The translations under genes were made by a program, and so were the position numbers. Under the pieces are notes generated by a model, which worked only from the letters and a program-made list of their open reading frames with translations, was not told the DNA's origin and made no database searches. This document shows, in pieces, positions 1 through 7,237 of a stretch of DNA of 13,230 nt. This stretch comes from Flavobacteriaceae bacterium. GTDB taxonomy: Bacteria > Bacteroidota > Bacteroidia > Flavobacteriales > Flavobacteriaceae. The stretch's first letter is position 1. The number at the start of each line of letters is the position of its first letter. Location of the stretch: NCBI GenBank assembly GCA_023262245.1, contig JALRDC010000148.1, positions 1 through 13,230 on the forward strand. The letters run 5' to 3'.

Positions 1-248
1 AACGTTTGAATATACGCATTGCGTTTATTCATCCTATATAACCTTCGTATATCCATTTTAGCTTAAATCAATTAAGTATCAGTAATACAATATTATACGT
101 TTAATCCAAGCAAAAATCAATTTTATAAAAAGCGAAACCACTTGGATTCGTTCTCCCAAAAAAGACTTTCAAAAAATAGAGATCCGTAGGTCATCTGGTA
201 GTAGTACAGTTTTGGGGTTTGTCTCAATTACTAAAGTAATAAAAAAAC

Positions 249-273
249 AAAAACCCACAATTTGTGGGTTTTT
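249..273 (-). terminator. Intrinsic terminator downstream of lpdA (possibly bidirectional)
   Basis: An 11-bp perfect stem (249-259 with 263-273, core CCCACA/TGTGGG) closes on a 3-nt loop. Read on the minus strand it is followed by G and then seven T residues (248 down to 241), the classic Rho-independent layout, and lies about 60 nt beyond the lpdA stop. On the plus strand the stem ends in a shorter run of five T, so it could also stop transcription coming from the left edge of the window. Confidence 0.8.
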
Positions 274-295
274 ATGGTTTACTTTAACACGGTTC

Positions 296-322
296 AGCTC
301 ACTTTAACAGGCCAGGTGAGCT
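296..322. repeat. Small inverted repeat in the lpdA 3' flank
   Basis: AGCTCAC (296-302) and GTGAGCT (316-322) form a 7-bp perfect stem around a 13-nt loop, starting 11 nt after the lpdA stop codon. It has no T-run after it on the minus strand, so it is not a terminator by itself. It may be a 3'-end stabilising hairpin ahead of the real terminator at 249-273. Confidence 0.4.
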
Positions 323-333
323 CAGTACCTTTT

Positions 334-1722
334 TTATAAATGAATCACTTCATCATAAGCATCGGCAACGGCTTCCATCATGGCTTCGCTCATGGTGGGG
401 TGGGGGTGTACCGCTTTTAAGACTTCATGTCCTGTGGTTTCCAGCTTACGACCCAGTACCGCTTCGGCAATCATATCCGTTACCCCTGCACCGATCATGT
501 GGCAACCCAGCCATTCGCCGTATTGGGCATCAAAGATCACTTTTACGAAGCCCTCTGGGGTTCCACCCGCCTGGGCTTTTCCAGAAGCAGAAAAGGGAAA
601 TTTCCCCACTTTGATGTCGTAGCCTTTTTCTTTGGCTTGCGCTTCGGTAAGTCCTACAGAAGCTACTTCTGGAGAACAATAGGTACAGCCCGGAACATTT
701 CCGTAGTCTAGGGGTTCTACCTGTTGCCCCGCAATTTTTTCTACACAAAGAATTCCTTCGGCAGAGGCAACATGCGCTAGGGCTTGCCCTTGGGTAACGT
801 CTCCTATGGCGTAATAACCCGGAAGGTTGGTTTGGTAAAAGTCGTTGACCATGATTTTATCTCGGTCTACGGCTATACCCACATCTTCCAGACCGATATT
901 CTCTATATTAGTTTTAATCCCTACCGCAGAAAGGACCACGTCTGCTTGTAGAACTTCTTCTCCTTTGGCCGTTTTTACAGTAGCCTTTACCCCTTTGCCT
1001 TGGGTATCTACAGCAGTTACTTCAGCACTTGTAAGGATCTTAATCCCACTCTTTTTAAAGGAACGTTCTAATTGTTTTGATACTTCTTCATCTTCTACAG
1101 GAACGATACGGTCTAAATATTCAACGATGGTAACTTCAGTTCCCATAGCGTTGTAGAAATACGCAAATTCAATACCGATAGCCCCTGAACCTACTACAAT
1201 GAGTTTTTCAGGCTGTTTGTCAAGCGTCATGGCTTTTCTATAGCCAATTACTTTTTTTCCATCCTGAGGCAGGCTGGGGAGTTCTCTAGAGCGCGCACCC
1301 GTTGCAATGATTATGTGTTTTGCTTGGTACTCCTCAGTTTTGTCTCCCTGAGTAACACTTACTTTTTTATCAGCCATTATTTTACCATGGCCTTCCAAGA
1401 CATCGATTTTATTTTTTTTCATCAAAAACTGCACTCCTTTACTCATACCGGCAGCTACATTTCTGCTTCGGTTTACAACAGCATCAAAGTCTTTGTCGTA
1501 CTCTTTTATAGTCAATCCGTAGTCTTCGGCATGTTTTAAATATTCAAAAACTTGAGCAGATTTTAGCAAGGCTTTTGTGGGAATACAACCCCAATTCAAA
1601 CAAACCCCACCGAGGCTTTCCTTTTCTACAATGGCGGTTTTAAAACCCAGTTGCGAAGCCCGAATTGCGGTAACATATCCTCCGGGTCCACTTCCTAAAA
1701 CTATAATATCGTATGCAGTCAT
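334..1722 (-). CDS. lpdA: Dihydrolipoyl dehydrogenase (E3)
   Basis: This flavoenzyme reoxidises dihydrolipoamide on E2 or glycine-cleavage H protein using NAD+, as the shared E3 of pyruvate and 2-oxoglutarate dehydrogenase complexes in the cytoplasm. At 462 aa it has the usual family length. Visible motifs are the FAD Rossmann GSGPGG (residues 10-15), the redox disulfide C41-x4-C46 in GGVCLNWGCIPTK, the NAD-binding GSGAIG (178-183), the second FAD motif YAIGDV (304-309), and the C-terminal catalytic dyad His441/Glu446 in HPHPTMSE. The ATG is directly preceded by a good promoter box and no better start lies upstream. No E1 or E2 gene is adjacent, so its partner complex is not shown here. Parts of the gene, especially its 3' half, look clearly more GC-rich than the genes at 5000-8000, which may reflect strong expression. 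Identification is firm; which complex it serves is not. Confidence 0.96.
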   Translation of the reverse strand: MTAYDIIVLGSGPGGYVTAIRASQLGFKTAIVEKESLGGVCLNWGCIPTKALLKSAQVFEYLKHAEDYGLTIKEYDKDFDAVVNRSRNVAAGMSKGVQFLMKKNKIDVLEGHGKIMADKKVSVTQGDKTEEYQAKHIIIATGARSRELPSLPQDGKKVIGYRKAMTLDKQPEKLIVVGSGAIGIEFAYFYNAMGTEVTIVEYLDRIVPVEDEEVSKQLERSFKKSGIKILTSAEVTAVDTQGKGVKATVKTAKGEEVLQADVVLSAVGIKTNIENIGLEDVGIAVDRDKIMVNDFYQTNLPGYYAIGDVTQGQALAHVASAEGILCVEKIAGQQVEPLDYGNVPGCTYCSPEVASVGLTEAQAKEKGYDIKVGKFPFSASGKAQAGGTPEGFVKVIFDAQYGEWLGCHMIGAGVTDMIAEAVLGRKLETTGHEVLKAVHPHPTMSEAMMEAVADAYDEVIHL

Positions 1723-1744
1723 CTCATGTCATTTAAATTCGGCA

Positions 1745-1752
1745 CAAAGGTA
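1745..1752 (-). promoter_or_regulatory. Candidate -7 promoter box for lpdA
   Basis: Read on the minus strand this is TACCTTTG, an exact match to the Bacteroidota -7 consensus TAnnTTTG. It lies 22 nt before the lpdA ATG, which would give a leader of only about 15 nt. The -33 TTTG element is not convincing. The box implies that lpdA can be transcribed separately from the two msrB genes upstream, although read-through from them over the 56-nt gap remains possible. Confidence 0.55.
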
Positions 1753-1778
1753 TGAAATCTGAAAGTAATTTTTAGGCT

Positions 1779-2189
1779 TTATTTTCTTTCAGGGTCAAAG
1801 GTGATGCTTGCGGAATTGACACAGTAACGTTCCCCAGTTACCGTGGGTCCGTCGTTAAAAACATGCCCTTGATGTCCTCCACATTGTGCACAAACAATCT
1901 CTGTGCGAAGCATGCCGTGCGTGGTATCTTTGATAAATTCTAAAGCTCCGGGAAGTGCTTCATCATAACTGGGCCAACCACAGGAACTGTCAAATTTGTT
2001 TTCTGAACTGTAAAGAGGAGTATTGCACCCCTTACAGTTGTATGTCCCCATTTCAAAATGGTCGTTATACTTTCCAGTAAAGGGGTATTCGGTTCCTTTC
2101 TCTCTTAAAATCCTAAAGTCATCTGCATCTAGAATTTCCCGCCATTCGGCTTCCGATTTTTGGAGGGGATAGGTCTTAGGGGGTTTCAT
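1779..2189 (-). CDS. msrB: Peptide-methionine (R)-S-oxide reductase, cytoplasmic form
   Basis: MsrB reduces the R epimer of methionine sulfoxide in oxidised proteins, regenerated by thioredoxin. The 136-aa protein is a complete stand-alone MsrB domain. It has the zinc-binding pairs Cys52/Cys55 and Cys100/Cys103, the GWPSY substrate loop (71-75), GHVFNDGP (108-115), and the catalytic Cys123 in RYCVNS. Cys70, just before GWPSY, sits at the known recycling-cysteine position, so a normal intramolecular disulfide cycle is expected. No signal peptide is present. Its ATG lies inside the 3' end of the upstream msrB paralogue (14-nt overlap), so the two are probably translated from one message. The start has no Shine-Dalgarno site, as is usual here. 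Confidence 0.95.
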   Translation of the reverse strand: MKPPKTYPLQKSEAEWREILDADDFRILREKGTEYPFTGKYNDHFEMGTYNCKGCNTPLYSSENKFDSSCGWPSYDEALPGALEFIKDTTHGMLRTEIVCAQCGGHQGHVFNDGPTVTGERYCVNSASITFDPERK

Positions 2190-2667
2190 CCAATGGAATA
2201 AAATTTAACGCTGCTGAATTGATGCAGTGACGCTTTCCAGTGGTATTTCGAGGTCCGTCATTAAACACATGACCCAAATGTCCTCCACAGGTATTGCACT
2301 TTAATTCAGATCGTGGATAGCCAATTTTATAATCCACATCGTATTCTAGATTTTCTTCTATCCCACGATCAAAAGAAGGCCATCCCGTACCCGAATCAAA
2401 CTTAAATTTAGATTCATACAAGGGTGTTTGGCAACCCGCACAAACATAGGTTCCCGCTTCTTTGTTGTAATTTAAAGGTCCGGAAAAAGCACGCTCTGTT
2501 CCAGCTTTTCTCAATACATAATATGCCATTTGGGGTAATTCCGCTTTCCACTCTGCATCGGTCTTGACTACTGTGTATTCTTTTTTAGGGTTGTTTTGCT
2601 GCTCTTGGGAGATTCCTTTACAGTTTACCATTAAAAAGGCCATTAGTAGGGGGTAGATAAATTTCAT
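2176..2667 (-). CDS. msrB: Peptide-methionine (R)-S-oxide reductase, exported/lipoprotein form
   Basis: This is a second MsrB, 163 aa from the chosen start. Residues 1-15 form a Lys-led hydrophobic segment ending MVNC, so Cys16 is a possible lipidation site, although Asn at -1 is not a canonical lipobox. The zinc pairs are Cys76/Cys79 and Cys124/Cys127, and the catalytic cysteine is Cys148 in RHCINS. The recycling-cysteine position before GWPSF is Thr94, not Cys, so it needs either another resolving thiol or direct reduction by a partner. An in-frame ATG nine codons upstream (2694) would put charged residues ahead of the signal; the start at 2667 gives a proper signal sequence, so I prefer it. 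The likely role is repair of oxidised envelope proteins, complementing the cytoplasmic paralogue it overlaps by 14 nt. Confidence 0.88.
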   Translation of the reverse strand: MKFIYPLLMAFLMVNCKGISQEQQNNPKKEYTVVKTDAEWKAELPQMAYYVLRKAGTERAFSGPLNYNKEAGTYVCAGCQTPLYESKFKFDSGTGWPSFDRGIEENLEYDVDYKIGYPRSELKCNTCGGHLGHVFNDGPRNTTGKRHCINSAALNFIPLDETP

Positions 2668-2797
2668 ACTTCTTTTTTTTTCAAAATTAAACATTCTTTT
2701 GGTGCATAAAAAAAATCCTAGAAATCCAACAAAAATTTAACATCGCTGCATCCTAATTTAATGGAGTTTTTATACTTTTATTTTTAAATCCCAAATC

Positions 2798-3595
2798 ATG
2801 AAAAAATCTCTTTTTATTCTCTTCTTATTTGTTTTAAGCAGTTGCAAAGTAAATCAGCTTACCGGAAAGAAAACCTTTAATATTTTTCCAAATAATAAAT
2901 TGTTTCCAATGGCTTTTACTCAATACAAAACTTTTTTAAAGGACAACAAGGTTTTGGATACAGAGGAAAGTAAAGAGATCAAATTTATTGGTGAGCAAAT
3001 TGCGAAAGCTGCTCAGACTTATTTTACCTATAAAGGTGCGCCAAACTACTTGAAAGACTACGCTTGGGAATATAATTTAGTTGAAAATTCGGCGCGTAAT
3101 GCTTGGTGTATGCCCGGAGGTAAAATTGTTTTTTATACAGGCATCCTTCCAGTAGCAAAAAATAAAGATGGGATTGCGGCCATCATGGGACATGAAGTGG
3201 CTCATGCCCTTTTAGACCATGGAGGACAGCGCATGTCCATTAGTATGGCGCAACAAGGGCTCAATTTAGTTGCCCTAAAAGCCACGGAAAAGCAACCTGA
3301 AAAAACACGGAAGGCGGTACTTACCGCCTATGGGTTAGGGAGTACCGTTGGGGGAGTGCTGCCTTTTAGTCGTAAACACGAAACCGAGGCGGATAAAATT
3401 GGACTGGAACTAATGATACTTGCTGGCTATAACCCCGAAGAAGCTCCTAAACTCTGGGAGCGAATGAAAGCAGCTTCCCAGGGTAAAGCTCCTCCAGAAA
3501 TTTTAAGCACCCACCCTTCCAGCCAAAAGCGAATCGAGAACCTAAAACGCTGGATACCAGAGGCTCAAAGGTTGGCTTCTGAAATCAAAGGCTAG
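2798..3595 (+). CDS. M48-family zinc metalloprotease lipoprotein
   Basis: This is a periplasmic or outer-membrane-anchored gluzincin of the M48 (Oma1/BepA-like) group, expected to degrade or quality-check envelope proteins. At 265 aa it is a single catalytic domain without TPR repeats. The signal peptide ends in LSSC, a good lipobox, with Cys16 as the lipid attachment site. Zinc ligands visible are the HEVAH helix (His132, Glu133, His136) and Glu197 in HETEADKIG. His239 in THPSSQKRI corresponds to the regulatory histidine switch described in E. coli BepA. The segment around NAWCMPGGKIVFYTG (101-115) is the strand that normally lies along the substrate. It is divergent from msrB across about 130 bp and 53 nt ahead of the transporter. 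The exact substrate is not deducible, and it lacks the TPR domain that lets BepA act on LptD/BAM. Confidence 0.9.
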   Translation: MKKSLFILFLFVLSSCKVNQLTGKKTFNIFPNNKLFPMAFTQYKTFLKDNKVLDTEESKEIKFIGEQIAKAAQTYFTYKGAPNYLKDYAWEYNLVENSARNAWCMPGGKIVFYTGILPVAKNKDGIAAIMGHEVAHALLDHGGQRMSISMAQQGLNLVALKATEKQPEKTRKAVLTAYGLGSTVGGVLPFSRKHETEADKIGLELMILAGYNPEEAPKLWERMKAASQGKAPPEILSTHPSSQKRIENLKRWIPEAQRLASEIKG

Positions 3596-3648
3596 GAAGC
3601 AACTTTAATCGTTTAGATTTTGTTACATTAGAAGAATAAATTTTTTTA

Positions 3649-4986
3649 ATGATAACGCAAAAGACTCCTTTGGAAAAAGGGAGTAAGAAGCTCATAAATG
3701 CATGGGCATTTTACGATTGGGCTAATTCGGTTTATTCTCTAGTCATCTCATCGGCTATTTTCCCTATCTATTTTGGAGCTTTGTTCACGGATATCAATAC
3801 CATTTCATTTTTTAATTACGATATTAAAAATACCGCTGTAATCAGTTTTGGAACTGCCATGGCATTTGTTATTGTAGCTTTAATTTCCCCTTTACTCTCT
3901 GGAATTGCAGACTATATTGGAAACAAAAAGAAGTTCATGAAAATCTTTGTGTACTTGGGTTCTTTATCCTGTATAGGTTTGTATTGGTTTGATTTAGAGA
4001 CCATTTATTTAGGATTGTTGTTTTACTTTTTAGCGATGATAGGACTCTGGTCTAGTTTGGTTTTTTACAATTCTTATTTACCAGACATCGCTTTTCCTGA
4101 TCAGCAAGATCGCGCAAGTGCTCGTGGGTTTTCCTACGGTTATGTGGGGAGTGTTTTACTTTTATTAGTCAATTTAGCCATGGTGATGCAACCAACTGTA
4201 TTCGGGATTGAAGGTACTGGATATGAGGCCTCTATGAAGGCGATGAAATATTCTTTTATTTCTGTGGGTATTTGGTGGGCCGCCTTTAGTCAATATTCAT
4301 TTTATTACCTACCAAAAAGTAATCATGAGGTTAAAGTCACCAAAGACATCTTGTGGAATGGCTATAAAGAACTTAAAAAGGTTTGGGAGCAACTTAAAAA
4401 CCTTTCGCGCTTAAAACGCTTTCTTCCAGCATTCTTTTTATACAGTATGGCTTTACAAACGGTATTATTAGTTGCCGCATACTTTGGTGAGGAGGAAATT
4501 GCTTGGGCGGATTCTAGTGAAAAAACGGTAGGGCTGATCGTTAGTATTTTATTAATTCAAATTGTTGCCATTTTTGGTGCGATGCTTACCGCCCGAGCAT
4601 CAGAGCGCTTTGGAAACGTGAGGGTGCTAATTGTCATCAATTTTATCTGGGTAGGCTTGTGTATCATTGCCTATTACACACGCACACCTGTTCAGTTTTA
4701 TACTGTTGCGGGTATGGTAGGAATGGTAATGGGAGGATTGCAATCCCTCTCCCGCTCTACCTATTCAAAGCTTTTACCCAAGACCCTAGACACCACTTCT
4801 TTTTTTAGTTTCTATGATGTAACTGAAAAAATAGGCATTGTCATTGGGATGGTTTGTTTTGGTTTGGTGGATCATATTTCTGGAAGTATGCGCAACGGAA
4901 TTTTATTCTTTATCATCTTCTTTGTTTTAGGGGCTTTAATGTTGATGCGCATACCGAAACTAGCTTCGGTCAGTTCCGAATCGTAA
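3649..4986 (+). CDS. MFS transporter, UMF1/Atg22-like
   Basis: This is an inner-membrane carrier of the UMF1 branch of the major facilitator superfamily, related to yeast vacuolar effluxer Atg22; substrates of bacterial members are largely unassigned. The 445-aa protein shows about a dozen hydrophobic segments. Family hallmarks are WAFYDWANS in the first helix (19-27), the MFS loop motif SGIADYIGNKKK (84-95), YNSYLPDIA (140-148), SARGFSYGYVGS (157-168), and the C-terminal half motif SLSRSTYSKLLP followed by FFSFYDVTEKIG. The ATG at 3649 gives the expected short cytoplasmic N-terminus. Its 3' end overlaps the convergent head-GIN gene by 17 nt, with no terminator visible between them. Whether it is co-transcribed with the M48 gene is unclear. 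Family call is solid; transported molecule unknown. Confidence 0.88.
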   Translation: MITQKTPLEKGSKKLINAWAFYDWANSVYSLVISSAIFPIYFGALFTDINTISFFNYDIKNTAVISFGTAMAFVIVALISPLLSGIADYIGNKKKFMKIFVYLGSLSCIGLYWFDLETIYLGLLFYFLAMIGLWSSLVFYNSYLPDIAFPDQQDRASARGFSYGYVGSVLLLLVNLAMVMQPTVFGIEGTGYEASMKAMKYSFISVGIWWAAFSQYSFYYLPKSNHEVKVTKDILWNGYKELKKVWEQLKNLSRLKRFLPAFFLYSMALQTVLLVAAYFGEEEIAWADSSEKTVGLIVSILLIQIVAIFGAMLTARASERFGNVRVLIVINFIWVGLCIIAYYTRTPVQFYTVAGMVGMVMGGLQSLSRSTYSKLLPKTLDTTSFFSFYDVTEKIGIVIGMVCFGLVDHISGSMRNGILFFIIFFVLGALMLMRIPKLASVSSES

Positions 4987-5671
4987 TATCCCCTGAACCT
5001 GTTACTTTAGTGATTTGACGCTCTGGATTTCCAAAGCAGCGTACATCTCCAGATCCTGTTATTTTCGCTTCGAGTTCCTCATTGGCATACAGTTCGATAT
5101 CTCCAGACCCTGTTACTTGAGCTTGGCCTTTTTGAGCTTTTAGATTTTGAGCTTCTATACTTCCTGAGCCAGTCACAGTAAATTCAGTACGTTCTGCATC
5201 TCCTTTTAATTGGAGGTCTCCAGAACCTGTGATCTTTCCCTCTACCGATGTTGCTTCAATTTCAAGAGTGATATCTCCAGAGCCTGAAATATTGGTTTTA
5301 AAATAATCCGTTTTTAAAGGAAAATCAGACCTGATATCTCCTGAGCCACTGAGGCTTACTTTGGATACCTCTTCAACGGGTATTTGGATGGACACCTGAT
5401 CTGAAAACCAGTTGTTTAACCAGGAAGAATTTTTTTGCTTGATAACTAGAGTGCCATTTTTTATAGAGGTTTCTATTTGGTCTAGATCTTCTGCATTACC
5501 TTCTAAGGTAATGGTTCCTTCGGAACTCGAAAAGAGACTAACATTATAATGTCCCGCTATATGGATGCCCTCATAAGAACCTACATTTCGGGTTTCTTTT
5601 TGTGCGAGTAACAAAGTTGTGTTGCATATAAAAAGAAGTAATAAATTGTTTGTAAAAAAGAGATTTTTCAT
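4970..5671 (-). CDS. Exported head-GIN (DUF2807) beta-solenoid protein
   Basis: The 233-aa product has a signal peptide with a likely cut after LLLA (residues 20-23, before Gln24), so it is secreted across the inner membrane. Residues 28-100 resemble the GIN domain start (SYEGIHIAGHYNVSL). From residue 108 to the C-terminus there are seven near-regular repeats centred on GSGD (at 109, 130, 149, 168, 188, 206, 225; the fourth reads GSGS), spaced 18-21 residues, as expected for one turn of a beta-helix each. The family is called a putative autotransporter adhesin head, but no function is firmly known and no translocator or sorting domain is present. It is the last gene of the sigma-factor operon, its ATG overlapping the previous stop by 4 nt. 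A role as an envelope structural or stress-responsive protein is an inference from this context. Confidence 0.85.
   Translation of the reverse strand: MKNLFFTNNLLLLFICNTTLLLAQKETRNVGSYEGIHIAGHYNVSLFSSSEGTITLEGNAEDLDQIETSIKNGTLVIKQKNSSWLNNWFSDQVSIQIPVEEVSKVSLSGSGDIRSDFPLKTDYFKTNISGSGDITLEIEATSVEGKITGSGDLQLKGDAERTEFTVTGSGSIEAQNLKAQKGQAQVTGSGDIELYANEELEAKITGSGDVRCFGNPERQITKVTGSGDITIRN
4973..5350 (-). repeat. Degenerate tandem coding repeat (GSGD rungs)
   Basis: Seven diverged copies of a unit of about 54-63 nt sit inside the head-GIN gene. Read on the plus strand each begins with a variant of ATCTCCAGAGCCTG, for example near 5048, 5099, 5217 and 5274. The protein motif is kept more strictly than the DNA between copies, which points to old duplication with selection on the fold rather than recent slippage. 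Confidence 0.75.
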
Positions 5672-6738
5672 TGATTAGGGGTTTTAGAGATTAATTTGGC
5701 ACTTCCAAATTCAGAAGTGATTTTAAAAGTGTTCTTAGAATTTTCATTTCCGTAATATCCTTTGTAATATTTTTTCATAGATTCCAAACGATTGATGTTA
5801 TGGATTAGGTCTAAGTCGCTTTTCAAACTGGCAAATTCTATATCAATTTCGTGATGAAAATCCCAATCTTGAGAAATTCCGACTTGAATTCCAGTAAATT
5901 CAGATTCAATTTCAAAGGCGGTAGCTGAGGGCATTATACGTTCTATACGGATTACGCCAAACTCATTATTCAGTTTTAATTCTTTAAAAAGCGTACCCAC
6001 TTTTAAGGTAAGGTAATCACCATTTCCTGAAATTTTGTTGATTTGATCAACAATTAATTTTCCATAATCGTTTTGATAGTTTAGTTCCTGTATGGTTTTA
6101 AACTCTGAAGAGGTATAATCGGCTTTGATATCGATTTTTCCTGCCTCTTCAACTTCAAACCCTGAAAAATCTGCATGTATAGTTCCTCCTCGGATAAACT
6201 CAAAGGATGAATTATTAGTGTAATCAAAGGCGATAAAATTATTGTCAGCATTGAGTTCACCGATCAACAATTTTCCGTAATCACAACTGATCGTTGCTTT
6301 TCCATCTAAAGCATTCAATACAATACTTCCATAATCGTTTTGTAAATCCACTTCTCCACTTCGAGGCATTTTAATGGTGTAATCTATTTTATAACTAAGA
6401 CGGGAATTGTTAAATAGCTTAAAATTCCAGTGATCTTCGATTTTGGTTTTTGCTACAATATGATCTGGTTTTAGATCAAAATACACAGTGATGTCTTCAA
6501 GTTTTTCCTCTATTTTATTTTCATTAAACCCTTTAACACTAATGACTATATCAATGACGACACGATTTTCTTCCCAACTACTGATGTTAAGATCGCCAAA
6601 TTTGTTTTCGATTTCTACCAGTACACCGGGCTTTACCTCAATTTCTTTATGGATTTCTTTTTGCTCTTTTTTTTGAGCAACGCCGTTAAAAAGACCTGTG
6701 GTAAGAAAAAGGAATAGAAACGTTTTAAATGTTTTCAT
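5668..6738 (-). CDS. Exported beta-solenoid protein, DUF4097-like (hypothetical)
   Basis: This 356-aa protein has a signal peptide (residues 1-21, cut likely after GVA before Gln22) and no further membrane segment. The mature part is built of repeats in which an aromatic [DE][FY][GTS] turn recurs: NKFGD (45), NDYGS (134), CDYGK (152), FDYTN (171), ADFSG (189), ADYTS (206), NDYGK (223), NEFGV (258), SEFTG (279), and SEFGS (342). Spacing is mostly 17-21 residues, consistent with right-handed beta-helix rungs of the DUF4097/LiaG type. No catalytic signature is visible. It lies between the membrane anti-sigma candidate (14-nt overlap) and the head-GIN gene (4-nt overlap), so it is probably made together with both. 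I infer a periplasmic or surface partner in envelope sensing; the function is unknown. Confidence 0.75.
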   Translation of the reverse strand: MKTFKTFLFLFLTTGLFNGVAQKKEQKEIHKEIEVKPGVLVEIENKFGDLNISSWEENRVVIDIVISVKGFNENKIEEKLEDITVYFDLKPDHIVAKTKIEDHWNFKLFNNSRLSYKIDYTIKMPRSGEVDLQNDYGSIVLNALDGKATISCDYGKLLIGELNADNNFIAFDYTNNSSFEFIRGGTIHADFSGFEVEEAGKIDIKADYTSSEFKTIQELNYQNDYGKLIVDQINKISGNGDYLTLKVGTLFKELKLNNEFGVIRIERIMPSATAFEIESEFTGIQVGISQDWDFHHEIDIEFASLKSDLDLIHNINRLESMKKYYKGYYGNENSKNTFKITSEFGSAKLISKTPNQ

Positions 6739-7237
6739 AATCTTTTTGTTGAATTTGTGTGAATTGTTTTTGAACTTCTTCTAAAAGTTCCATTTGGATT
6801 CTCAGATTGTTTATCAATGCATTGATAAGTTGTGGTTGATTTTGATTTTCATTCCAGTCTTTATAAAGCTTTAGATAATCTTCCTGAAGTCTATTTAGCT
6901 GTAATTTTACATGTTCTATAAATTTATCAGCTCCTGCAAAATCCAATTGTTCAACCTGTATTATTTGCTCTTGAATTAAGGTAGTTAGATAGGTTTCAGT
7001 TTGGTAAAATTTGATAATTTCAGGTTGCGGTTGAGTTTGTATCAAATTAAACCCTGCACCCAAACTTAAAAATAAGAGAGCCACTGCAGCCCATCGCAAT
7101 AATGAACCTCGCATTTTGTATTGCTTGTGCCTTTCAAGACGTCTTAAAAAGCGCTGTTCGTGACTCTCTGGAATGCTAGGGATTTTTAAATCTGCAGCCC
7201 ATTTTTCAAATGCTTTTCTAGTTAGTTTTTTATCCAT
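6725..7237 (-). CDS. Single-pass membrane protein, probable anti-sigma factor
   Basis: The 170-aa protein has a basic N-terminal cytoplasmic part (residues 1-47, including the HEQRFLRRLERHK stretch common in Bacteroidota sigma-operon proteins), one hydrophobic helix at about 48-66, and a C-terminal part (about 70-170) rich in Gln, Leu and Glu that looks mostly helical, perhaps coiled coil. Its position directly after the ECF sigma gene with an 8-nt overlap is the standard place for a cognate anti-sigma factor. No zinc-type anti-sigma signature (HxxxCxxC) is present; there is no cysteine at all. The model is a cytoplasmic N-terminus holding the sigma factor and a periplasmic helical sensor. 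The role rests on context and topology rather than a recognised domain. Confidence 0.7.
   Translation of the reverse strand: MDKKLTRKAFEKWAADLKIPSIPESHEQRFLRRLERHKQYKMRGSLLRWAAVALLFLSLGAGFNLIQTQPQPEIIKFYQTETYLTTLIQEQIIQVEQLDFAGADKFIEHVKLQLNRLQEDYLKLYKDWNENQNQPQLINALINNLRIQMELLEEVQKQFTQIQQKDYENI

Larger units (their letters stand above)
1..333. other. Intergenic stretch without a supported gene
   Basis: This stretch is very AT-rich and carries no open reading frame longer than about 25 codons that I would defend on either strand. What can be seen is a short perfect palindromic arm pair, ACGCA/TGCGT around position 19, the terminator hairpin at 249-273, a 9-nt direct repeat (ACTTTAACA at 281-289 and 301-309) and an inverted repeat at 296-322. 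The segment around 185-230 has a faint tRNA-like look but does not fold as a cloverleaf. It probably represents the 3' flank of lpdA plus the edge of a neighbouring transcription unit lying outside the window. Confidence 0.6.

Noticed and set aside
180..240. tRNA-like segment in the left intergenic region
   Set aside because: The GGTAGTAGTACAG stretch recalls a D-arm, but no acceptor stem, anticodon arm or GGTTCGA T-loop can be placed.
380..1762. Several open frames of 60-103 codons on the plus strand across lpdA
   Set aside because: They lie opposite a full-length, motif-complete lpdA and show no signal, domain or natural composition.
2695..2797. Promoter for the M48 gene at TATACTTTTA (2771-2780)
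   Set aside because: It only loosely resembles TAnnTTTG and has no TTTG at the right distance, so I did not list it as a feature.
4973..5350. CRISPR-like regular repeat
   Set aside because: The near-60-nt periodicity is coding (GSGD rungs), in frame, degenerate, and has no conserved repeat with unique spacers.
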